Shown piece after piece: positions 1-9,689 of a stretch of 24,253 nt of DNA (positions within the stretch are counted from its first letter, which is position 1; each line of letters opens with the position of its first letter). Source of the stretch: JBAYJY01 sp041664945 (GTDB taxonomy: Bacteria; UBP15; UBA6099); NCBI GenBank assembly GCA_041664945.1, contig JBAYJY010000062.1, forward strand, positions 1 to 24,253, given 5' to 3'. The position numbers and the translations under genes were made by a program. The notes under the pieces are model-generated. The model was not told where the DNA came from. It saw only the letters and a program-made list of their open reading frames with translations, and did not search any database.

Positions 1-3000
1 ACTGCCGGGCCAGCGGTCTGAGTCCAAGCATAAGTCAACGGATCAAGATTCGCGTCGCTGCTCGCGCTCCCATCGAGCGTGACAAGAATGGCCGGTTGGT
101 TTATGAATTGATCCGGACCTGCGTTGGCGACCGGCACACAGTTAACTTTAATAGTCACAGAATCCGCCGCGCTGTTTATGTGCGTGTCATTAACGATCAG
201 AGAGAAATCATAATTTCCGCACGTCGCAGGAGTGAAGGTTGGTTTCTGCGCGGTATTGCTCGAGAGAACGACAGCCGCCCCCCCGGTTTGAGTCCATGCA
301 TAAGTGAGCGGATCGCCGTCCGCATCGCTGCTCGCGCTGCCGTCGAGCGTCACAAGAGCGCCGGGCGCCGGAGGAGCTTGGTCCGGGCCTGCATTGGCGA
401 CGGGAACACAGTTAATTCTGATGGCGACCGAATCAGCCGCGCTGTTTATGTGCGAGTCATTAACAACCAGCGAAAAAGTGTAATTGCCGCAAGTTGCAGG
501 AGTAAAAGTCGGTTTCTGCGCGGTATTGCTTGAGAGAACGACAGCCGCCCCGCCTGTCTGTGCCCAAGCGTAAGTCAGCGGATCGCCGTCAGCGTCGCTG
601 CTCGCGCTGCCGTCGAGCGTGACAAGAACACTAGGTTGAATTATCAATTGGTCAGGTCCCGCATTGGCAACCGGGACAGTGTTGACAGTGATAACAACTG
701 TATCCGCAGAACTATTGATGTGGCTGTCGTTAACAATCAGGCTAAATGTATAAATTCCGGGCGCCGCCGGTGTAAACGTCGGGCCTGCCGCAGCCGGATT
801 CGATAGAACAACCGCCGCGCCGCCAGTCTGCGTCCACGCGTAAGTCAACGGATCGCCGTCGGCGTCGCTGCTCGCGCTGCCGTCGAGCGTGACAAGAACA
901 CTCGGTTGAATTATCAATTGGTCCGGTCCCGCATTGGCGACAGGAACACAGTTAATTCTTATGGCAACCGAATCAGCCGAGCTGTTGATGTGCGAGTCAT
1001 TAACAACAAGCGAGAAAGTGTAATTTCCGCATGTCGCAGGAGTGAAAGTCGGTTTCTGCGCCGTATTGCTTGAAAGAACAACCGCCGCGCCGCCTGTCTG
1101 AGTCCAAGCGTAAGTTATCGGATCGCCGTCAGCATCGGCGCTCGCGCTCCCATCGAGCGTGACGAGCACGGCCGGCTGTATGACTAACTGATCCGGACCA
1201 GCGTTGGCCACCGGCACAGTGTTGACGGTAATCGTAACCGTATCAGCAGCGCTATTGATTATTCCATCGTTAACTATCAGGCTGAAAGTATAAACACCGG
1301 GCAAGGCCGGGGTGAATGTCGGACCTGCCGCAGCCGGATTCGATAGAACAACTACCGGGCCCGCTGTTTGTGTCCACGCGTAAGTCAGCGGGTCGAGATT
1401 CGCGTCGCTGCTCGCGCTCCCGTCGAGAGTGACGAGAACGCCCGGCTGATTGATGAACTGATCCGGTCCGGCATTAGCGATAGGAACGCAGTTGACCTTA
1501 ATGGTCACTGAGTCGGCGGCGCTGTTTATGTTCGTGTCATTTACAATCAGAGAGAAATCATAATTCCCGCAAACGGCTGGCGTGAAAGTCGGCTTCTGCG
1601 CCGTATTGCTCGACAAAACGACAACCGCCCCGCCCGTCTGCGTCCATGCATATGTGAGCGGATCACCGTCAGCGTCGCTGCTCGCGCTGCCGTCGAGTGT
1701 CACAAGAGCGCCGGGCGCCGGAGGAGCTTGGTCCGGGCCTGCATTGGCGACGGGAACACAGTTGATTCTTATCGCGACTGTATCCGCAGCGCTGTTTATA
1801 TGCGAGTCATTAACAACAAGTGAGAAAGTGTAATTCCCGCATGACGCAGGAGTGAATGTCGGTTTTTGCGCTGTATTGCTCGACAGAACGACAGCAGCGC
1901 CGCTTGTCTGCGTCCACGCATAAGTTATCGGATCGCCGTCGGCATCGCTGCTCGCGCTGCCGTCGAGTGTCACGAGCACGCCCGGCTGGATGACTAACTG
2001 ATCCGGTCCGGCGTTGGCCACCGGCACAGTGTTGACAGTAATCGTAACAGTATCAGCAGCGCTGTTGATTATTCCATCGTTGACAATCAGGTTGAAGGTG
2101 TAAACACCAGGCGTCGCCGGGGTGAAAGTCGGACCTACCGCAGCCGGATTCGATAGTACGACTGCAGGGCCAGCCGTTTGTGTCCACGCGTAAGTCAGCG
2201 GGTCGAGATTCGCGTCGCTGCTCGCGCTTCCGTCGAGCGTGACAAGAATGGCCGGCTGGTTGATGAACTGATCCGGACCTGCGTTGGCGACCGGAACGCA
2301 GTTGACCTTTATCGAAACAGAGTCGGCCGCGCTGTTTATGTGCGTATCATTTACAACTAAAGAGAAATCATAATTTCCGCACGTCGCTGGCGTGAACGTC
2401 GGTTTCTGCGCCGTATTGCTCGAGAGAACGACAGCCGCCCCGCCCGTCTGCGTCCATGCATAAGTCAGCGGATCGCCGTCCGCGTCGGCGCTCGCGCTGC
2501 CGTCGAGCGTCACCAGCGCTCCGGGCGCCGGAGGAGCTTGGTCGGGACCGGCGTTGGCGACCGGCACGGTGTTGACGGTAATCGTAACCACGCTTGCCAC
2601 GCTGTTTATATGTCCGTCGTTGACTATCAGACTAAACGTGTATGATCCGGGCAATGCCGGAGTAAATGTTGGATTCACCAAAGTCGCGTTTGAGAGAATA
2701 ACGGCGGGACCGGAAGTCTGCGTCCACGCGTACGTGAGCGGATCGAAATTCGCATCGCTGCTCGCGCTGCCATCGAGCGTGACAAGAATGCCCGGCTGAA
2801 TAATCAGTTGGTCCGGCCCTGCGTTTGCGACCGGCACACAGTTGACATGTATCGTAACAGAATCGGCGACGCTGTTAATTTGTCCGTCATTGACAACTAA
2901 TGAGAAAATGTAACTTCCGCATAACGCAGGCGTGAATGTCGGCTGCTGAGCCGTATTGCTCGACAAAACGACCGCTGTCCCGCTCGTCTGTGTCCAAGAG

Positions 3001-4999
3001 TATGTGAGCGGATCGAGATTCGCGTCGCTGCTCGCGCTGCCGTCAAGCGTGATGAGAATACCGTTCTGTATAACCAACTGATCCGGACCTGCGTCTGCTA
3101 CAGGCGGGGCGTTCGTGGCAATAACAACAACATCGGCGGCGGAATTGATATGTCCGTCATTCACTATCAATTGGAAAGTATAGGAACCGGCCACCGGAGG
3201 AGTGAACGTTGGATTCTGCGCTGTCGGATCTGAAAGGGCAACAACCGCCGGGCCGCCGGTCTGCGACCATGCATAAGTAAGCGGGTCGCTGTCCGCATCG
3301 CTGCTTCCAGACCCGTCGAGCGTTACAAGAACGGCCGGGCTTGGAATCGCCTGATCCGGTCCGGCGTTGGCCACCGGAACTGCGTTGACCGTAATCGTAA
3401 CCGTATCGGCCGCGCTATTTATCAGTCCATCGTTGACTATCAGGCTAAACGTGTATGTTCCGGGCAATGCAGGAGTAAATGTCGGATTGACCAATGTCGA
3501 ATCTGAAAGAACAACTGCGGGGCCGGCTGACTGCGTCCATGCATAAGTCAGAGGATCGAGATTCGCGTCGCTGCTCGCGCTGCCGTCAAGCGTGACGAGA
3601 ACTCCCGGCTGAATTTTGAACTGATCAGGACCGGCGTTGGCAACTGGAACACAGTTAACTGAAATCGTCACAGAGTCTGCCGCGCTGTCTATGTGCGTAT
3701 CATTAACAACTAATGAAAAAACATAATTCCCGCATGTCGCCGGCGTGAACGTCGGCATTTGAGCAGCGGCGTTTGACAGAACGACAGCTACGCCGCCCGT
3801 CTGCGTCCACGCATAAGTCAGCGGATCGCCGTCCGCATCGGCGCTCGCGCTGCCGTCGAGCGTCACCAAAGCGCCGGGCGCCGGCGGCGTCTGATCCGGC
3901 CCCGCATTGGCAACCGGCGCGCAATTGATTCTGATAGCAACCGAATCCGCCGGGCTGTTTATGTTCGTATCGTTAACAACTAATGAAAAAGAATAATTTC
4001 CGCATGTAACTGGCGTGAACGTCGGTTTCTGTGCGGTATTGCTCGAAAGAACAACTGCCGCGCCGCCCGTCTGCGTCCACGCATAAGTCAGCGGATCGCC
4101 ATCCGCATCGGCGCTCGCGCTGCCGTCGAGCGTCACGAGAACGCCCGGTTGGTTTATCAATTGGTCCGGTCCCGCATTGGCGACAGGAACACAGTTGATT
4201 CTGACAGCGACAGAATCCGCGGCGCTATTAATGTGAGTATCATTTACCGTGAGAGAGAAAGTGTAATTTCCGCATGTCGCCGGAGTAAAAGTAGGACCTA
4301 CAGCCGCAGAATTCGACAGAACGACGGCCGCGCCGCCGGTTTGCGTCCACGCGTAAGTCAGCGGATCGCCATCCGCATCGGCGCTCGCGCTACCGTCGAG
4401 CGTGACCAGAACTCCCGGCTGGATAACCAGTTGGTCAGGTCCGGCGTTGGCCACCGGAACGCAGTTGACAGTGATAACGACGGAATCAGCGGCGCTATCT
4501 ATATGCGTATCATTTACAACTAATGAGAAGGTATAATCTCCGCATGTCGCCGGGGTGAAAGTCGGCTTCTGTGCGGTATTGCTCGAAAGAACAACCGCAA
4601 CGCCGCCCGTCTGCGTCCACGCATAAGTCAGCGGATCGCCGTTGGCGTCGCTGCTCGCGCTGCCGTCAAGCGTCACGAGCAATCCTGGCGAGTCAAGGAA
4701 CTGGTCCAGCCCTGCATTGGCTACCGGCACGCAATTGACCGTAACATTTACGAAATCAGCCGCGCTGTTTACGTGAGAATCGTTGACAATTAATCTGAAC
4801 GTATAGTTGCCGCAAACGGCCGGAGTGAATGTCGGACCAACCGCCGCAGAATCCGAAAGAGCTATTACCGGCCCTGCGGTTTGCGTCCATGCATAAGTCA
4901 GCGTATCGTAGTTCCCGTCGCTGCTTGCGCTGCCGTCGAGCGTCACGAGAGAGCCCGGCGAATTGAAAGTCTGGTCGAGCCCCGCATTAGCAACCGGCG
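1..4999 (-). repeat. 270-bp tandem repeat array encoding PKD-like domains
   Basis: The codons for the ANAG motif recur at 4984, 4714, 4444, 4174, 3904, 3634, 3364, 3091, 2821, 2551, 2281, 2011, 1741, 1471, 1201, 931, 661, 391 and 121. Spacing is exactly 270 bp, except one step of 273. This gives 18 complete units plus a partial one at the window edge, all in the same reading frame of the giant protease. Each unit encodes one Ig-like beta-sandwich of the PKD/K319L-like type. Units fall into a Cys-Cys class and a Cys-free class. Some units 270, 810 or 1,350 bp apart are much more alike than adjacent ones, which points to duplication of multi-unit blocks. Both strands of the array are open for long stretches in other frames, but these are by-products of the repeat. 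Confidence 0.95.
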
Positions 5000-7900
5000 C
5001 AATGTTAGTAATTTGCCTGTTTAACCCTGCTTCAGAAGTGTCGTTATTGGCTGTGTTACGTGAAATGCCGGAGATGTAATCGCCGACCGCGACATTACAA
5101 TTCGAGGCAGTGAAATTGAGGCCGACCGCGTCGGTTGTGCAGATGAGTTGGAACAACTCGCCTCTGTTCGTGGGATCCTGCCCGACAACAGGGGCGGCCG
5201 CATTGTTCACACGGTAAATCTCGACATTCGCGTTGGCCATGGTGACCGTGCCAGTCACTGTATAAACATTCCACGCGGTCGCGACAAAACCGGTAATATT
5301 CGGCGCGGCTATATTGTTGTTGGCGCCGCCCACAAGATCTATGGCAAGCCCCCCGTTTAAGAACATCGAGTTTCCGGAAACTTTGTCATTGATGCTGGCG
5401 TTTACCGTCACTCCTCCGGATGTATTGTATGCAATAATGTTGCCCTCGCCGGCCGCCGTCGTTCCGACGATGTTGGCATTCGCAATAATGTTGACGCCCC
5501 ATCCGTTATTCGCCAGAGCGGTTATGCCGTCGATTTTCGTGCCGATCTTATTGCCGATGATTACGTTATTGGACGACCATGCGTTGTTTATATAAATCCC
5601 ATGCGACGAATTGCCCGATATGAGATTGCCGAAATTCGTGCCGGCCGCTCCGCCGACTATGCTGTTATTTGCGTTGCCGACGATTAGAATGCCGCCGCTT
5701 ACGTTTGGAACCGACACTGTTCCGGTAAGGTCCGCGCCTATTATGTTGCCTCGTATCAATGTTCCGATAACGCTACCGCCGTTCAACTCGATTCCGTAGC
5801 CGTTGCTTCCTGAAATCAGGTTGCCCTCTCCGGCTGTCGAGTCCCCTCCGATGATGTTGCCGCTTGAAGTGTTGCGCACCCTTATCCTGTTTACTCTGTC
5901 AGCCGATGGAAACGCGCCCGTTCCCGTCCGATTCACGCCAAAATAGTTGCCTTGTATGATATTGTTGTTCGCGCTGTTGATATCTATCGAGGAGGTCTGA
6001 TTGTTGACGAAGAGGTTTCTATCCGCCGGCGTGTTCCCGCCGATAGTGTTATTGCTCGCGCCGCCCCTTAACTGTATACCGCCATTGTTGCGCTGCGCGA
6101 CTCCAGCCGGATCTCCTGTATATGTTCCAAAAGTATTTCCGGCTATGATATTGCCTGTGGCGCCCACTGCTCCGTCAATCGTGATTGCGTAATTGCCGGG
6201 ACCGCCATCGAATTTGACGAACTGAATTCCTCTGACGATATTGTTTGATGATCTGATGTACAAGCCGTCGCCAACTACGGCGGAAGTTCCATCGAGTCTG
6301 AAATCGCGGCCGGTGAAGTCCAAAGTGACCCCGGCTTGGTCGGTAATATTTGCTATAGCTGCTGTCGGAGACACTGTCACGCCGTTGCCGAGAAGAGGAT
6401 CGAGACAGATGTTGTCGTGTCCGGCATTTCCGTTTGCAAATGTCAGACAAGCCCTAAGAGAACCGGCTATGGTTCCGCCGTCGTTGTTTGTGACGCAGCA
6501 TGTGCAGCCGCCGCCGCAAGCGGCCGGGTTAATCGGCGGCGTGTTGTCGATAACAAAAACCGTCGCTGTCGCTGACAGACCGTTCGCGGTTGATACAGTG
6601 AGTTCTCCCTGCCCTGCTTGAAGCGCGGTCAGCATTCCGTTTGCGGTGACTGTCGCCGTGTTGTTGTCATAGCTCCATTTCAGAGCCGCTGTTATCGGAT
6701 TGTTGTATTGGTCTTTTACTTCGGCGGTGAAAAACTGCTGCATTCCGACATCAAGCGTGATAAACGCCGGCGAGACTGAAATTGTTGTGGCAACCGGCAA
6801 GCTGACGGCGAGAACTTTCGCCATGCTTGACGCAGTGTCTTTGTAACCGTACGGGCTTACGGCTTCAACCGTTATCGTATAATCTTCCTGAGTTGCCGGA
6901 GCTGTCCATGAGACATTTCCTGCGCCTTTATCCAACAATGTTCCGCCAGTGACGGTCCAGTTGAAAACAACGCCCGTGTTCCCTGCAATTGTGGTTTGGA
7001 CCGCTAATTCAACGACTTCGCCGGGATTAGCCATCACCGACGCCGGCGTCAATGAAATAATTTCAAACTGTGGCGTCATCGGGACGATGAATTCCATCGC
7101 TTTTCGCAGGTTAAGCCGGGGGCCGATCTGCTTGCTGGTCGATATAACATCGGCTGTGCTGATAAGTATTTGTTTCATTTGATCGACCGAAAGCGTTGGA
7201 ACGGCGGACCTCAAAACGCCGGCAGCGCCCGAAACTAAAGCCGCGGACAGCGATGTCCCGCTTCCAAATGAATAATTATCTGGAATGTTAGTTGAATAAA
7301 TGGAAAATCCCGGAGCGGATATAACGACAGATGGCCCGTAGTTCGTGAAATCAGTCGACTGATCGTTCTGGTCCGTCGCTCCAACCGACAGAACTCCGGC
7401 GACTGCCCCGGGAACATAATTCGCCGCGGAGGCATTCGCATTTCCTGCGGCCGCTACAACAAGAGCATTTTTATTTTTAGCATAATCGACAACCGTCGCA
7501 AATATTTTCGTTATATTGTCGATTTGGTCGGCAGCGATGCCGCCGGAAAGGCTGATGTTGATGACTCCGGCGCTGTTGTCCGCAGCATACACAATCCCGT
7601 TCAACACAGAAAAAAGCGGGCAATTCCCGGAATTATCGCAAACTTTGACCGGCATTATTTTACAGTCAAAACAAACGCCTGATATCCCCTTGCCGTTGTC
7701 CTGCTGCGCCGCTATCAGCCCGGCTATCTGCGTTCCGTGTCCGTTGGCGTCGGAATCCGGCGCCGATGCGTCGCCATAAAGGAAGTTGGCGCCTCCAACA
7801 AGACGTCCTGCCAATTCGGCATGAGTTCCTGATACACCGGTGTCTATTACAGCGACAACCGGGGCAGATTTCGGAGTGAACGTTTTCCAGACTTCCGGAG

Positions 7901-8831
7901 CTTTTATTTTTTCGAATCCCCAAACCTGTGTTTTGTCTCCGCCAGTTTGATAAGGCGGGTCATCCGGCGCGTAGGCGGATGCCTTCAAAAGATAATTTAG
8001 AGACGCCACAACCTTTATCGGAGGATTGCTTTGCGCCCAATAATTCTTGTATGAATTGATCAAACGAAATGCGTTTTTCGTGTTGTTGACCTTTATGCGA
8101 TAGAGGCCCAGAGCTTTTGATTCGGATAGAGCTGTCCCATTTATCTGTGTCAATACTGTCTGGAATTGCCCATCCTTCTCATCAATAAGCTGAATGATCA
8201 TTTCGCCTTTGGCGAACGGATTGCCTAAATCATCTTTATCTTCCGCTAAAGGAGTTCCAGGAACTGCCGGATTCGGATCTTTGGGTTTTTCCGCAAAAAA
8301 TGTCAACACCGATGGATTATTTACGAAAACCCAGTATGCCATTCCAGGTTTTAAAACGTCTGCTTGCGTATAAGTGTTGCTTAGAGCGTCAAAAGAATAT
8401 AATTCGTGCCTCACATCCACCGAATTGATGAACGGTTCGCCGTCGATAAGAAATACGACGTCTGATTTCTTAATGTCGCTTCCGTACGGATTTCCAATTA
8501 AATTCCATCCCGAGACAAGATTTACTGTAATGCTTGAATTGCTGCTTTCGGTCGGAGCGCTTACCGTTAGCGGAGCATCTACATATACCCATAATCCTTT
8601 GCCGGTTTGATAATATTCTGTTTCTGAGCATGAAATGCTCCCTTTTTCCGAAAATACCACCATTTTCAGTGACGCAATTGACGCTGCTTTACATTTCGAC
8701 TTCAGTATTATTGAGGACTCAATCAGATTCCAACCGCTGTTTAAGTTTATTGATACGTCCGCGAAAGAACATGTCGCGAATGTCAATGTTATCAGAAATG
8801 TCTGATATATTATTTTAAGTGTCTTTTTCAT
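1..8831 (-). CDS. Giant secreted S8 (subtilisin-like) protease with beta-helix and tandem PKD-like repeats (3' end outside window)
   Basis: The frame opens at an ATG at 8831-8829 and stays open to base 1, giving more than 2,940 residues with no stop seen. Residues 1-24 form a signal peptide (MKK, hydrophobic core, SFA-D cleavage). Two NLxSGWNLI segments follow (Trp34, Trp109), then an I9-like propeptide region. The S8 catalytic domain spans about 312-560: Asp330 in VIDTGV, His365 in NGHGT, oxyanion Asn464 in AAAGNA, Ser527 in SGTSLSAA. All catalytic residues are present, so activity is expected. Next come an Ig-like region (about 573-650), a Big2-like domain (about 660-745), a Cys cluster (772, 776, 778, 779) and a right-handed beta-helix region with many NxIxGN turns (about 765-1215). 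From Pro1279 onward run 90-residue PKD-like domains (PVANAG...VTLDGSAS...DPLTYAWTQT). The family suggests an extracellular or surface-attached protease/adhesin. The C-terminus that would show the anchor or sorting signal is not in the window. No strong Shine-Dalgarno is visible; an AGG lies about 10 nt upstream. Confidence 0.93.
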   Translation of the reverse strand, partial: MKKTLKIIYQTFLITLTFATCSFADVSINLNSGWNLIESSIILKSKCKAASIASLKMVVFSEKGSISCSETEYYQTGKGLWVYVDAPLTVSAPTESSNSSITVNLVSGWNLIGNPYGSDIKKSDVVFLIDGEPFINSVDVRHELYSFDALSNTYTQADVLKPGMAYWVFVNNPSVLTFFAEKPKDPNPAVPGTPLAEDKDDLGNPFAKGEMIIQLIDEKDGQFQTVLTQINGTALSESKALGLYRIKVNNTKNAFRLINSYKNYWAQSNPPIKVVASLNYLLKASAYAPDDPPYQTGGDKTQVWGFEKIKAPEVWKTFTPKSAPVVAVIDTGVSGTHAELAGRLVGGANFLYGDASAPDSDANGHGTQIAGLIAAQQDNGKGISGVCFDCKIMPVKVCDNSGNCPLFSVLNGIVYAADNSAGVINISLSGGIAADQIDNITKIFATVVDYAKNKNALVVAAAGNANASAANYVPGAVAGVLSVGATDQNDQSTDFTNYGPSVVISAPGFSIYSTNIPDNYSFGSGTSLSAALVSGAAGVLRSAVPTLSVDQMKQILISTADVISTSKQIGPRLNLRKAMEFIVPMTPQFEIISLTPASVMANPGEVVELAVQTTIAGNTGVVFNWTVTGGTLLDKGAGNVSWTAPATQEDYTITVEAVSPYGYKDTASSMAKVLAVSLPVATTISVSPAFITLDVGMQQFFTAEVKDQYNNPITAALKWSYDNNTATVTANGMLTALQAGQGELTVSTANGLSATATVFVIDNTPPINPAACGGGCTCCVTNNDGGTIAGSLRACLTFANGNAGHDNICLDPLLGNGVTVSPTAAIANITDQAGVTLDFTGRDFRLDGTSAVVGDGLYIRSSNNIVRGIQFVKFDGGPGNYAITIDGAVGATGNIIAGNTFGTYTGDPAGVAQRNNGGIQLRGGASNNTIGGNTPADRNLFVNNQTSSIDINSANNNIIQGNYFGVNRTGTGAFPSADRVNRIRVRNTSSGNIIGGDSTAGEGNLISGSNGYGIELNGGSVIGTLIRGNIIGADLTGTVSVPNVSGGILIVGNANNSIVGGAAGTNFGNLISGNSSHGIYINNAWSSNNVIIGNKIGTKIDGITALANNGWGVNIIANANIVGTTAAGEGNIIAYNTSGGVTVNASINDKVSGNSMFLNGGLAIDLVGGANNNIAAPNITGFVATAWNVYTVTGTVTMANANVEIYRVNNAAAPVVGQDPTNRGELFQLICTTDAVGLNFTASNCNVAVGDYISGISRNTANNDTSEAGLNRQITNIAPVANAGLDQTFNSPGSLVTLDGSASSDGNYDTLTYAWTQTAGPVIALSDSAAVGPTFTPAVCGNYTFRLIVNDSHVNSAADFVNVTVNCVPVANAGLDQFLDSPGLLVTLDGSASSDANGDPLTYAWTQTGGVAVVLSSNTAQKPTFTPATCGDYTFSLVVNDTHIDSAADSVVITVNCVPVANAGPDQLVIQPGVLVTLDGSASADADGDPLTYAWTQTGGAAVVLSNSAAVGPTFTPATCGNYTFSLTVNDTHINSAADSVAVRINCVPVANAGPDQLINQPGVLVTLDGSASADADGDPLTYAWTQTGGAAVVLSSNTAQKPTFTPVTCGNYSFSLVVNDTNINSPADSVAIRINCAPVANAGPDQTPPAPGALVTLDGSASADADGDPLTYAWTQTGGVAVVLSNAAAQMPTFTPATCGNYVFSLVVNDTHIDSAADSVTISVNCVPVANAGPDQFKIQPGVLVTLDGSASSDANLDPLTYAWTQSAGPAVVLSDSTLVNPTFTPALPGTYTFSLIVNDGLINSAADTVTITVNAVPVANAGPDQAIPSPAVLVTLDGSGSSDADSDPLTYAWSQTGGPAVVALSDPTAQNPTFTPPVAGSYTFQLIVNDGHINSAADVVVIATNAPPVADAGPDQLVIQNGILITLDGSASSDANLDPLTYSWTQTSGTAVVLSSNTAQQPTFTPALCGSYIFSLVVNDGQINSVADSVTIHVNCVPVANAGPDQLIIQPGILVTLDGSASSDANFDPLTYAWTQTSGPAVILSNATLVNPTFTPALPGSYTFSLIVNDGHINSVASVVTITVNTVPVANAGPDQAPPAPGALVTLDGSASADADGDPLTYAWTQTGGAAVVLSSNTAQKPTFTPATCGNYDFSLVVNDTHINSAADSVSIKVNCVPVANAGPDQFINQPAILVTLDGSASSDANLDPLTYAWTQTAGPAVVLSNPAAVGPTFTPATPGVYTFNLIVNDGIINSAADTVTITVNTVPVANAGPDQLVIQPGVLVTLDGSASSDADGDPITYAWTQTSGAAVVLSSNTAQKPTFTPASCGNYTFSLVVNDSHINSAADTVAIRINCVPVANAGPDQAPPAPGALVTLDGSASSDADGDPLTYAWTQTGGAVVVLSSNTAQKPTFTPAVCGNYDFSLIVNDTNINSAADSVTIKVNCVPIANAGPDQFINQPGVLVTLDGSASSDANLDPLTYAWTQTAGPVVVLSNPAAAGPTFTPALPGVYTFSLIVNDGIINSAADTVTITVNTVPVANAGPDQLVIQPAVLVTLDGSASADADGDPITYAWTQTGGAAVVLSSNTAQKPTFTPATCGNYTFSLVVNDSHINSSADSVAIRINCVPVANAGPDQLIIQPSVLVTLDGSASSDADGDPLTYAWTQTGGAAVVLSNPAAAGPTFTPAAPGIYTFSLIVNDSHINSSADTVVITVNTVPVANAGPDQLIIQPSVLVTLDGSASSDADGDPLTYAWAQTGGAAVVLSSNTAQKPTFTPATCGNYTFSLVVNDSHINSAADSVAIRINCVPVANAGPDQAPPAPGALVTLDGSASSDADGDPLTYAWTQTGGAAVVLSSNTAQKPTFTPATCGNYDFSLIVNDTHINSAADSVTIKVNCVPVANAGPDQFINQPAILVTLDGSASSDANLDPLTYAWTQTAGPA

Positions 8832-9689
8832 GTCTTTTTAACCTGTTTCTCCATTTTAAAACCATTCATCTAATAGTTACCCAATATATTTCTATATTAA
8901 ACATATATTTAAGAATGACGACATATTAGCTAATACTTACGTATTATTTTTGAACATTTTACAAAATTAATAATCCTGATGATATTTAATTATATTCTAA
9001 TCAATTAAAAGCAGATGTTATATGAATGTTACGATGAATAATATATAAATATTTTATTTTTACTTAAATTGTTAATATGATTCTAAAGAGGGTATATATT
9101 TTATATGAATACAGTTCATCTTACGTATACTAATTCTACCCTTTTCATGTTAAATCCGGACGATTATGGGATGTTATTTCAATAATAAATATTATATTTG
9201 TTATAATAATCTCGTATGTTACTATTTTTATTGATTTTATATATTATATTAATCTATTATTATACTTACATGACAATATTATAATATATTAAGTTCACTT
9301 CATGTTTTGATAATAAAACATTTTTATTAAAATCTGTGATTTTAATTCGGGTAAAGATTTTCGACGTTTCATTTCGAAGAAATTGAATCTCAATATCTCG
9401 ATATATTTAATTATTTAGCCATATGGTTTCCAATATCCATATTCTTATACATTTCAAAATTGTTTTTTCGGCATAGTTTTGAACTGATTTGATTTGATAT
9501 GATTTCATACGCGTGTTAAACTTGTGTTGAGAATTATCCCCTCTCCGGGATGCGATAAATCTGTTAAACCAGATGAGCGGATAGACAAGCTCTCGAAAAG
9601 TGGATGAAATACAACAGAGATGCCGATGAAATGTTAAACTCGTTGCCAAGGATACCAACGATCAGCCGGCATTTCCGAAATGACCGCAA
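8832..9689. other. A+T-rich intergenic region between divergent genes
   Basis: This stretch of about 850 bp separates the start of the giant protease (minus) from the start of the radical SAM gene (plus), so it must carry both promoters. The part from about 8860 to 9480 is strikingly A+T-rich, with many TATAAT-like hexamers, too many to pick one promoter. A small inverted repeat, TAATAC-TTAC-GTATTA, lies at 8931-8946. A minus-strand open frame at 9407-9658 has no recognisable family and a composition typical of chance. I see no convincing gene here. Confidence 0.6.

Noticed and set aside
96..4523. Several plus-strand open frames (for example 96-533, 1582-1833, 2554-2799, 4149-4523)
   Set aside because: They are repeat-for-repeat mirror images of the 270-bp minus-strand coding array and have no family features; the minus-strand frame has signal peptide, catalytic motifs and conserved domain sequence.
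1..4999. CRISPR-like appearance of regular repeats
   Set aside because: The period is 270 bp, the whole unit is conserved and coding, and there are no short repeats with unique spacers.
9407..9658. Minus-strand open frame of 83 codons in the A+T-rich gap
   Set aside because: No recognisable domain, no ribosome site and a chance-like composition.
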